Below are positions 1 to 6,469 of a stretch of 43,740 bases of DNA, piece after piece. Below the pieces are notes generated by a model. The model saw nothing but the letters and a program-made list of their open reading frames with translations. It had not been told where the DNA came from and ran no database searches. Origin of the DNA: an uncultured Chloroflexales bacterium. Its GTDB lineage: Bacteria; Chloroflexota; Chloroflexia; Chloroflexales; Chloroflexaceae. The stretch is taken from contig CALANA010000008.1 in NCBI GenBank assembly GCA_937925925.1, positions 1-43,740 of the forward strand. Reading direction: 5' to 3'. Position 1 is the first letter of the stretch, and each line of letters begins with the position of its first letter. The translations under genes were made by a program, and so were the position numbers.

Positions 1-2
1 GG

Positions 3-36
3 GGCGTAGAGGCGTTGCATGCAACGCCTCTACGCC
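3..36. repeat. Perfect 34-bp palindrome
   Basis: The two 17-base halves are exact reverse complements with no loop, centred between 19 and 20 (core GCATGC, arms GGCGTAGAGGCGTT). It can form a cruciform or RNA hairpin and looks like a dispersed REP-type intergenic palindrome. No transposase or other mobile-element gene is nearby. It lies at the window edge, so a larger element could extend to the left. Confidence 0.8.
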
Positions 37-59
37 GAAATCCCCTTTAAGGAACATGG

Positions 60-80
60 GCGGGGGCCGCAGGCCCCCGC
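60..80. other. GC-rich hairpin, possible terminator of an upstream gene
   Basis: A perfect 9-bp stem (GCGGGGGCC / GGCCCCCGC) closes a 3-nt GCA loop, followed by a run of C rather than T. It is a stable fold, but without a U tract it is not a convincing intrinsic terminator. It may be a second intergenic repeat beside the 34-bp palindrome. Confidence 0.5.
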
Positions 81-167
81 CCCCCCGCTGCGACGCAGTC
101 TCGTTGGCGTACGAATGGCAAGAACATGCGGAATATGCAAGTCGAAACGGTATAAGGAGATGATGAT

Positions 168-1211
168 ATGAGTCGCAAACGACGTGCTACGCCTGCAACC
201 GGGCGTGGCAGCAAGCGAGCGGCGGTCGCATCTGGATCAGCGCAGCGTAGCATTCCGGTTGCCTGGCTGGTGTCAGGTTTGTTGCTCATAATTGGGGTTG
301 GATCGGGCTGGTGGTTGATTGGCCGCACGGCAAGCAGCGAGAACGGTGCTGTGCCAGCCTGGGCCGGCAGCATTGGCGGTGTGGCTGACTGCCGCGAGTT
401 GCCACGCTTCAGCGAGCGCCTGGGCTACAAGGATCGGCTCGGCATCAGCACCAGCGAGCGCAACTATGTGGGCCTGGTCATCTTCGATGGACGCATGCCG
501 CTCACGGCGCCTGTGCCAGAACGTGATCTGCACCAGGAACCGTCGTGGAGCGAAGCGGGCACGCTGGGACCGTTCGTGCTGGATCGACAGGGCCACATCT
601 ACACTGCGCCTGTGCCGCGCACCGCTGTCAGCGACAACCCGCCCGATGTACAGAACACGATCTACCGAGTTGACAGCGACACCGCCGTCATGCAACCCTA
701 CCTCACCCTGCCCGATGCGCCGCCCGCCTCGCCCCAGAACCCCTTTGGCATTCTGGGCATGGCCTACGATTGTGATAGCGACGCACTGTATGTCAGCACG
801 GTGGCTGGCTCGACCCTGAGTGCCGAACAGGGACAGATCGTGCGCGTTGATCTGAATACCGGCACCGTCAGCCCGCAGGTGGTCGGTGTTGATGCCATTG
901 GCCTGGGGGTGTTTCGTGGTATACAGGGCAAGCGCCTCTACTTTGGGCTGGCACGCGAGTCAGCGCTGGCGTCGATAGCGCTAGACGCGGAGGGGCATGC
1001 GGTGGGCGAGATACGCATCGAGTTGAGTCTGGCCGATCATGCGGGAGGGATGGGCGAGCCAAAAGTTCGTCGTGTCAGCTTTGAGCGCGAGACGATGACG
1101 CTCTATATCGTACCATTCAACTTCAACTTGCGCGCCGTGTCCGAGCAACAACAGGTGATCGTGCGCTATCGCTATGATCAACAAAATGATGGGTGGGTGG
1201 TTGTGCCGTAG
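168..1211 (+). CDS. Membrane-anchored protein of unknown function with a beta-rich ectodomain
   Basis: 347 residues. The ATG follows a strong ribosome site, AAGGAGA at 154-160. A basic cytoplasmic N-terminus (rich in Arg/Lys, about residues 1-28) precedes one membrane helix (about 31-52), so the remaining 290 residues should lie outside the membrane. The ectodomain has repeated short strands and phrases such as GPFVLDRQGHIYTAP and YDCDSDALYVST, resembling SMP-30/NHL-like or propeller proteins that read out per-blade segments. No catalytic motif is recognisable. It stands alone: the upstream side is repeats and the downstream side is the repeat-flanked R-M island. A six-bladed propeller is a guess from sequence texture. 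Confidence 0.8.
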   Translation: MSRKRRATPATGRGSKRAAVASGSAQRSIPVAWLVSGLLLIIGVGSGWWLIGRTASSENGAVPAWAGSIGGVADCRELPRFSERLGYKDRLGISTSERNYVGLVIFDGRMPLTAPVPERDLHQEPSWSEAGTLGPFVLDRQGHIYTAPVPRTAVSDNPPDVQNTIYRVDSDTAVMQPYLTLPDAPPASPQNPFGILGMAYDCDSDALYVSTVAGSTLSAEQGQIVRVDLNTGTVSPQVVGVDAIGLGVFRGIQGKRLYFGLARESALASIALDAEGHAVGEIRIELSLADHAGGMGEPKVRRVSFERETMTLYIVPFNFNLRAVSEQQQVIVRYRYDQQNDGWVVVP

Positions 1212-1295
1212 ACGCAAGATATGCGGCGTTTTCAGGTGAGAGGGGAGAGGTGACCAGGCCTGGTGCAACTTTCTATCTTCTGTCCCCTCAATGGT

Positions 1296-1483
1296 AAGGC
1301 TCTTGGTTTAACGCAAAGGCGCAAAGGGGCAAAGGCGCAGAGGGTATGTTTGTATGGTGAGGCAGACAGAGCCATGAAGGAGTGATGCCGTCAGGCGATC
1401 GTGCGGCGTGTGGCGTGCAGCGCACGGCGACAATGGGACGCCGCCCATCCCATTGCCTCTGCGTCCTTGCGTCTTTGCGTTAA
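1296..1483. repeat. MITE-like element, copy 1
   Basis: The element begins with TTAACGCAAAG at 1308 and ends with its exact reverse complement CTTTGCGTTAA at 1473-1483, so it has terminal inverted repeats and TTAA ends. The similarity to copy 2 starts slightly earlier, at AAGGCTCTTG (1296). Bases 1331-1442 match 3703-3814 without a mismatch by eye. No transposase is encoded. The structure suggests a short non-autonomous element. Confidence 0.75.
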
Positions 1484-1547
1484 CAAGCGATCGTGCGGCA
1501 CGCGATGTGTGGCATGCAACCACTGCAACTATAGAAGTGACAACCCG

Positions 1548-1736
1548 ATGACATATACTGAGGAGCAGGCCTGTACTGCACTTCCTATCAACGAAAATAA
1601 CTTTAATAACTTCTGTATAATGCCTTATGGACTGCTAGTGGCTCACATAAAAGCAGCGATGCTTGATTTTGTTGACTTTCTGTCGTTTATCAATACCCAG
1701 CTACACGACAAACACCCAGACTTGAAACGATGTTAA
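1548..1736 (+). CDS. Restriction endonuclease, N-terminal fragment before a frameshift
   Basis: 62 residues from the ATG at 1548, just downstream of the first MITE-like repeat. It contains NNFNNFCIMPYGLLVAHIKA and a helical stretch, then ends abruptly with HPDLKRC. The frame overlapping its end, starting at 1730, continues as a PD-(D/E)XK nuclease and is open upstream through PRLETMLMPANF. The simplest reading is one gene broken by a 1-base deletion near 1705-1725. A small independent protein or a -1 recoding site is possible but less likely. The clear A+T richness relative to surrounding genes fits acquired DNA. Confidence 0.55.
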   Translation: MTYTEEQACTALPINENNFNNFCIMPYGLLVAHIKAAMLDFVDFLSFINTQLHDKHPDLKRC

Positions 1737-2170
1737 TGCCTGCAAACTTCAGCAGCATTGTAGGGGAATATATGTCAGCAACAATTCCCAGGTATTGTAA
1801 TAGTCTTGTCAAGAATCGTCATCATAATGGGCATCCCGACCTTATTCCAGCAGGCATGTATGTCAATAACTCTGTACAATATTCAAGTGTGGGAATAGAG
1901 ATAAAGGCATCACGGTATAAACGTGCATGGCAAGGACATAATCCTGAAAACGTCTGGCTAATGGTCTTTGTCTTCAACAGCGACTCGGCTCGTAATACGA
2001 CACCTAAGCCTTTTGAGTTTGTGAAGGTTGTTGGGGCACAGCTAGACAGAGAGGATTGGAAGTTTTCAGGGAGGTCAGCCCAGAGTCGTAGAACGATTAC
2101 GGCGAGCGTAACAAAAAGCGGCTATGATAAGATGATGGCTAATTGGATTTATGACACGTCTGTTGTTTGA
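1730..2170 (+). CDS. Type II restriction endonuclease, PD-(D/E)XK family, C-terminal part
   Basis: 146 residues from the first ATG in this frame. The nuclease signature is HPDLIPAGMY, then about 14 residues, then GIEIKAS: a PD...ExK catalytic motif as in type II restriction enzymes and related nucleases. The following RYKRAWQGHNPENVWLMVFVF is typical of the strand after the catalytic lysine. The N-terminal region probably lies in the preceding frame, so the enzyme may be inactive unless recoded or mis-sequenced. It converges on, and overlaps by about 22 bp, the methyltransferase gene, the expected partner. Which site it would cut cannot be read from the sequence. Confidence 0.75.
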   Translation: MLMPANFSSIVGEYMSATIPRYCNSLVKNRHHNGHPDLIPAGMYVNNSVQYSSVGIEIKASRYKRAWQGHNPENVWLMVFVFNSDSARNTTPKPFEFVKVVGAQLDREDWKFSGRSAQSRRTITASVTKSGYDKMMANWIYDTSVV

Positions 2171-3108
2171 AAATCAAATAAGGGTATTTGGTCTGCTGTT
2201 GTATCCATTGATAGTGCCGCTAGTTTTGGTATTGCCTGCGCACCTATCTCGAAGTAATCAGCATAGCGTTCGATACCGATACACGTAAGGCCCAGGGCTT
2301 GTGCCGCAGCAACCGTAGACCCGGCACCCATAAAAGGATCGACAATTATTCCTCTGCCGAGCGGTAGAGCAGCCCGTACAACCTGGCGTAAGAATGATTG
2401 CGGTTTTAAGCTCGGATGGTCGGCTATATCACGTTCACGCCGCGGAGTGCGTTCGCTGAGAATCACATCATTAAATGGCTGGTCAGCACTAATGCGCCGC
2501 ATGCCACCCGTTTCGTATAACCGCAAACAATCACTTACGGTCATTCTCGGTGGGAGCGGTTTTCTGAGGATACCCCATGGCTCATAGCAACTGCGCGGCA
2601 TTGAGCAGACATCAGGGAATGCCGCCTCAGCATTCTTGGGCCGATCGCCACCGCGAAAAGTGCGAACGAGACGAATAAGCTCACCGCGAAATTCGAGGCC
2701 ACTATCTACCAGCGCAGAAAATACAAGCTGCGAGAGAAAGGCATTCGTCGCAATAAAAATATGTCCACCTGGACGAAGTGCATGGAGCGCAACCTGCCCC
2801 CATTCTACAAAGAAACGATGTAAAGCTGCTCTTTCCTTCGGATTTAAGGCTGTAAATCTAGGCAGCGGTGAACGGCTACTTCCATCAAACGCTGGCGGAA
2901 TGCGCCAGATACCGCCGTTTCCACGCACGCGCTTTTCAATTTGATCAACATCGTATTCTTTCACTCCATACGGCGGATCGGTGACAATGCTGTGAATGCT
3001 ATTTTCGGGAACACGGCGCAACCACTCAAAGCAATCCGCATGCACAATGAGCGAGGAACCAGATCGAATATGGGTATAGTCAAAGATGAAAGCATCAAGG
3101 CTATCCAT
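2149..3108 (-). CDS. DNA methyltransferase, N6-adenine or N4-cytosine, beta class
   Basis: 319 residues; transfers methyl from S-adenosylmethionine to an exocyclic amino group in DNA. The catalytic motif TDPPYG is at residues 43-48 and the AdoMet-binding motif DPFMGAGST at 257-265. Catalytic before AdoMet motif is the beta-class order (as in HinfI/CcrM relatives). DPPY slightly favours adenine as target, but N4-cytosine is not excluded. The variable middle (about 60-240) should hold the recognition region. A ribosome site AAGGAA precedes the ATG, and the gene starts 5 bp after the antitoxin-like gene, so the two are probably one transcript. It meets the endonuclease tail to tail. With a broken nuclease partner it may now act as an orphan methylase. 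Confidence 0.9.
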   Translation of the reverse strand: MDSLDAFIFDYTHIRSGSSLIVHADCFEWLRRVPENSIHSIVTDPPYGVKEYDVDQIEKRVRGNGGIWRIPPAFDGSSRSPLPRFTALNPKERAALHRFFVEWGQVALHALRPGGHIFIATNAFLSQLVFSALVDSGLEFRGELIRLVRTFRGGDRPKNAEAAFPDVCSMPRSCYEPWGILRKPLPPRMTVSDCLRLYETGGMRRISADQPFNDVILSERTPRRERDIADHPSLKPQSFLRQVVRAALPLGRGIIVDPFMGAGSTVAAAQALGLTCIGIERYADYFEIGAQAIPKLAALSMDTTADQIPLFDFQTTDVS

Positions 3109-3113
3109 CGTTA

Positions 3114-3356
3114 TTATTCCTTTACTGATGCACCAAAAGAATAGGTCGGGCTAAGTTCACGGATGACTTTCCCCAGTTCCTGACGATCATACTCAGGTGC
3201 AGCCAATATGCTTTCCAGATCAGCCATGCTGAGGAGGATTGCTTGAGGTGCGTTCCGACGCTGAATAATATATCGGGTACTATTCTGAACAACATCGTCT
3301 AATATACGCCCAAAGTTATTCTGCACCTCAGTTGAAGCGATACGCTTTGTGCCCAT
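3114..3356 (-). CDS. Phd/YefM-family antitoxin-like DNA-binding protein
   Basis: 80 residues. The sequence ASTEVQNNFGRILDDV, then RYIIQRRNAPQAILLSMADL, matches the Phd/YefM fold: a dimeric N-terminal DNA-binding domain that normally represses its own operon, with a C-terminal toxin-neutralising tail. No toxin gene follows; the next gene is the methyltransferase. The upstream region carries a 9-bp iterated sequence that could be its operator. It may therefore serve as controller of the R-M cassette, in place of a classical C protein, or be a leftover from a toxin-antitoxin pair. Confidence 0.85.
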   Translation of the reverse strand: MGTKRIASTEVQNNFGRILDDVVQNSTRYIIQRRNAPQAILLSMADLESILAAPEYDRQELGKVIRELSPTYSFGASVKE

Positions 3357-3370
3357 AAGTATCTCTCTTC

Positions 3371-3410
3371 ATTATATTAGCTATATTAGCTATATTAGCT
3401 ATATAATAGC
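3371..3410 (-). promoter_or_regulatory. Promoter/operator region with 9-bp iterons upstream of the antitoxin-like gene
   Basis: Three perfect tandem copies of TATATTAGC (3373-3381, 3382-3390, 3391-3399) and a degenerate fourth copy to 3410 lie directly upstream of the gene starting at 3356. On the minus strand TATAAT occurs at 3376-3371 and TATTAT near 3407-3402, either usable as a -10 box. Iterated sites covering a promoter are what an autorepressing Phd-type protein would bind. No convincing -35 box was found. Confidence 0.6.
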
Positions 3411-3528
3411 CTGCCATATGCAGCCTGTCAAATCTTACCTTGACCACTTGAGCAGTTCAAACAACAGGTTATAGCTGACTGTCATTGCAGGGCGTAGGCA
3501 TCCCTGAGTCTGACCCGTGTACGTAGCG

Positions 3529-3673
3529 CCGGGGCGCGGCCGGCCGCCGTTCCGAGTGTGGTGGATGCTGCTGTAGCGCACGGCGTGTGGTGATGTAGCG
3601 CGTCCCTCCGGGGCGCGGCCGGCCCGTTCCGAGTGTGGTGGACGCTGCTGTAGCGTACGGCGTGTGGCGTGCG
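3529..3673. repeat. 79-bp direct tandem repeat, about 1.8 copies
   Basis: Units start at 3529 and 3608 with CCGGGGCGCGGCCGGCC and share GTTCCGAGTGTGGTGGA, then GCTGCTGTAGCG and ACGGCGTGTGG. The unit is much richer in G+C than the island next to it. The ACGGCGTGTGG portion is also related to sequence inside the neighbouring MITE-like element. The roughly 500 bases between the antitoxin gene and 3881 hold only this repeat and copy 2 of the element. Confidence 0.75.
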
Positions 3674-3683
3674 GTGTGCGATA

Positions 3684-3857
3684 AAGGCTCTTGTTTTAAC
3701 GCAAAGGCGCAGAGGGTATGTTTGTATGGTGAGGCAGACAGAGCCATGAAGGAGTGATGCCGTCAGGCGATCGTGCGGCGTGTGGCGTGCAGCGCACGGC
3801 GACAATGGGACGCCTATCATCCCGTTGCCGCTGCGTCCTTGCGTCATAGTGTTATCA
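3684..3857. repeat. MITE-like element, copy 2
   Basis: Same orientation as copy 1. It starts AAGGCTCTTGTTTTAACGC and contains a 112-base block (3703-3814) identical by eye to 1331-1442. Relative to copy 1 it lacks about 16 bases of the CAAAGG-rich left end, and the right terminus is degraded. With copy 1 it frames the R-M island, so recombination between them could delete the island. Confidence 0.75.
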
Positions 3858-3880
3858 AGAGCAGGTTCCTCAGCTACCCA

Positions 3881-6037
3881 TCAATACTGCAACATGGCAT
3901 AATACGACTGCTGCGCGGCTTCACGCGCATCCTTGAGGGTAAAAATACCCTGCTCTGCCAGCAAGGAAATCAGTTTGAGAAAAATCTCGCCCGTAACAAT
4001 CGCATCGCCCAGAGCTGTATGACGACCAATAATGTTCACGCCCAGGCGTTGTGCAATGGCTTCCAGACTGTGATCGGTCAGCGATGGATGCACAACGACC
4101 GAGAGCAGCAGCGTATCCAGCACGGGTTGAATGAACTTGATACCGGTTTGTGTCTCTTTCAACTGCAAAAAGCGCATATCAAAGGCCGCATTATGGGCCA
4201 CCAGCACTGTATCCTCGGCAAACTGATAAAAAATGGGTAACACCTGTTCAATCGTGGGTTGCCCCTGGAGCATGTCCGGCGATATACCATGGATACGTAC
4301 TGATTGTTGTGAGACCGAGCGTCGGGGATCGATCAGTTGCTCCATAGCCTCATGGCGCAACAGGCGGCCGTTCACCAGTCTGATGGCACCGATCGCAATA
4401 ATTTCATCACCTTCTGAGGGATTTAAGCCTGTTGTTTCAGTATCAAAGACGGTATAGGTGAGTTCGGTAAGTAAGCGTTGATCCAGTTCAGGCTTCTGCC
4501 CCGGCTGATTAAACAGATCAAAATCATAATATTTGGGACGGCTTTCGGGCGTTATCTGTGGCAGGATCGTTAATTCCAACGGTGGTTCAGGTAAGGCAAT
4601 TGGTAACAAAAGTCGAAAGTAGGCCCGATTCGTCTGTTTGTCGGTATGACACCAGACTTCACCTTTGTGTCGTTCTGCCACATCTTTTAACGTCAGCGGC
4701 GTCCCATTACCGTTGGTCACGAGCGCCTGCGTTTCCCAGGCATGCAGGACTTCGGTCTTAATCGGCGGGCCGTGCCAGATCATATCCAGGCGCGCAAAGC
4801 GTCCACTCTGTTGCAAATCAAACGTCACCTCCTGAACATTACATTGATCGCGCAATCGGCGCATAATATAAGTCATAGCCTGGACGATCGAATAACTGTC
4901 AATTTTGATCCAGAGGGCAGTATCAACCGTCTCGGCGTGGGTCTCTACGTGTAACTTGTTCTTAAACTGGCGCTGCAGCGCCGATATCAGATCGGTACCA
5001 TGCATATCCTCCAACGGCCATTGTGACTCCAGATATTCACCCGACTCGCGCAGCGTGCGATCCAGTTGCGTACTCAAGGCAATCGACTCTTCGCGAATAA
5101 TTTTGGTAAACAGGTTCAGATGATCGCGCCCCATATCTGGATATTCGAGTATGGTCTCAATTGCCGCACGAATATTGGCTAGAGACGAACGGGTATTTTC
5201 AACAATCGACTGGAGTAATATATCTTTACGATGACTCACTTCGTATCTGCGCGTAATATCCTCAATAGTAAGCACAAATCCCGTAATTCCTTTATTTTTA
5301 TGGTGAACGGCAGTCATACTGACCCGGATCAACTGCCCACCTCTGGTTGTGGTGACAAAGTGCGAAACGGATTGGCTGTTGCCCTGGTGCAGATTGTAAT
5401 GGAGTTGCTCCAGCGCATGGACAACAATTGTGCGCTCAATAATCGCAAAAATCGAGCGCCCTAACCCCACCAGTCCACCTATCCCATTGGTCGTTAATTT
5501 ATCGGTGCTGTAATTGAACAACTGACGCGCCCGGTTGTTATACAGCAAAATTTGCCCTTCAATGTTACAGACAAGAACGCCCTGGGTAAGCTCCGACATT
5601 AAGGCTGCCAGAATGTCTTTTTCTTCTTCTAAGTCGGCGCGGGCACTGCGGATCCTGGTCTCAACATCAATCTGCAGATCTTGATGCCGGTCGGCAAAGG
5701 TGTTGATGATCTGCGCCAGTTGCCGAGTTTCGGACGGGCCAGTCGGAGTAATTCGATGATCAGGATTGGCGCTAAGGATCAATTTGGTTTCTTCGTGCAA
5801 CCGCGTTGCATGAGTATAGATGCTAAATAACTTTTCTAATGCCGAGCCAATGCCGACCAGCAGAAAAAAAGCAAAGATAGCAATAATCCCGATCCGTTCT
5901 GCCAGGATTTTACTAATCAAGGCCTGTTCAGCGACCTCCAGGTTGTACCAGATAATCAGGACACAGGTACCAATGATATACACGATGAAGGTAAACAAGC
6001 CTGCAACACTCAGGAAGAACTTTACTTTCAGGCTCAT
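3881..6037 (-). CDS. Membrane PAS/degenerate histidine kinase fused to DnaQ-type 3'-5' exonuclease
   Basis: 718 residues. Two membrane helices (about 7-30 and 48-70), a HAMP-like linker (about 80-125), a PAS domain (about 140-265), a kinase-like region (about 265-470) and a DEDDh exonuclease domain (about 528-705). Exonuclease motifs are clear: VFDTETTGL (D532, E534), VAHNAAFD and the final H...D pair in GRHTALGDA. In the kinase-like part, the position of the phosphoacceptor histidine in HELRTP-type boxes reads ENTRSSL, and no proper N or G boxes are seen, so phosphotransfer is unlikely. The start overlaps the stop of the receiver gene by 4 bp (ATGA), implying translational coupling. In gammaproteobacteria a DnaQ-like protein also sits beside CrbS/DUF294 genes. 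Its substrate is unknown; a nucleotide or RNA-cleaving output is possible. Confidence 0.9.
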   Translation of the reverse strand: MSLKVKFFLSVAGLFTFIVYIIGTCVLIIWYNLEVAEQALISKILAERIGIIAIFAFFLLVGIGSALEKLFSIYTHATRLHEETKLILSANPDHRITPTGPSETRQLAQIINTFADRHQDLQIDVETRIRSARADLEEEKDILAALMSELTQGVLVCNIEGQILLYNNRARQLFNYSTDKLTTNGIGGLVGLGRSIFAIIERTIVVHALEQLHYNLHQGNSQSVSHFVTTTRGGQLIRVSMTAVHHKNKGITGFVLTIEDITRRYEVSHRKDILLQSIVENTRSSLANIRAAIETILEYPDMGRDHLNLFTKIIREESIALSTQLDRTLRESGEYLESQWPLEDMHGTDLISALQRQFKNKLHVETHAETVDTALWIKIDSYSIVQAMTYIMRRLRDQCNVQEVTFDLQQSGRFARLDMIWHGPPIKTEVLHAWETQALVTNGNGTPLTLKDVAERHKGEVWCHTDKQTNRAYFRLLLPIALPEPPLELTILPQITPESRPKYYDFDLFNQPGQKPELDQRLLTELTYTVFDTETTGLNPSEGDEIIAIGAIRLVNGRLLRHEAMEQLIDPRRSVSQQSVRIHGISPDMLQGQPTIEQVLPIFYQFAEDTVLVAHNAAFDMRFLQLKETQTGIKFIQPVLDTLLLSVVVHPSLTDHSLEAIAQRLGVNIIGRHTALGDAIVTGEIFLKLISLLAEQGIFTLKDAREAAQQSYYAMLQY

Positions 6038-6408
6038 GTGGTACCTCCCAACAGTTCGTGAACCTTGGCTACCAGGTCTTTGGTTGAAAATGGTTTGGTG
6101 ACATAGGCATTGGCTCCAAGCGCCAGACCTTTGGTGGCTTCAATCTCTCGCCCCTTGGCTGTTAACATAATAATCTGAACGTGCTGCCAGGCAGAATTTT
6201 CTCGTATTTTCTGGCACACCTCATAGCCACTTAGCAGTGGCATCATCACATCCAGTAGTATCAGATCTGGCTGAAATGCACTGACCTGTGCCAGTGCCTC
6301 TTCACCATTTCGTGCAATTCGTACCTCATAGCCGCTGCGTTGAATCAAAAACTCAAGAGAGGTGACAATATTCGGTTCATCATCCACAATTAAGACTCGT
6401 TTTGCCAT
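6034..6408 (-). CDS. Receiver-only response regulator
   Basis: 124 residues, a single REC domain. The acidic pocket is at D9/D10 (VLIVDDEP), the phosphoacceptor at D53 (LILLDVMMP), the switch Thr in IIMLTAKG and the Lys in YVTKPFS. There is no DNA-binding or enzymatic output domain, unlike the LuxR-type CrbR or NtrC-type CbrB partners of similar kinases in proteobacteria. It lies 61 bp downstream of the transporter-kinase gene and overlaps the exonuclease-fusion gene by 4 bp. The most likely role is to take phosphate from the kinase and act by protein contact, perhaps on the fused pseudokinase/exonuclease; this is inference. Confidence 0.93.
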   Translation of the reverse strand: MAKRVLIVDDEPNIVTSLEFLIQRSGYEVRIARNGEEALAQVSAFQPDLILLDVMMPLLSGYEVCQKIRENSAWQHVQIIMLTAKGREIEATKGLALGANAYVTKPFSTKDLVAKVHELLGGTT

Positions 6409-6469
6409 GACCTAGCTCTCCATAACACTTCGTAACCGTCGGTTCACATGATCGCTATCCGCCCGGAGG

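Noticed and set aside
1308..1523. Minus-strand frames within the MITE-like element (and the similar one at 3482-3847)
   Set aside because: The same peptide text appears at both element copies because the DNA repeats; there is no transposase motif.
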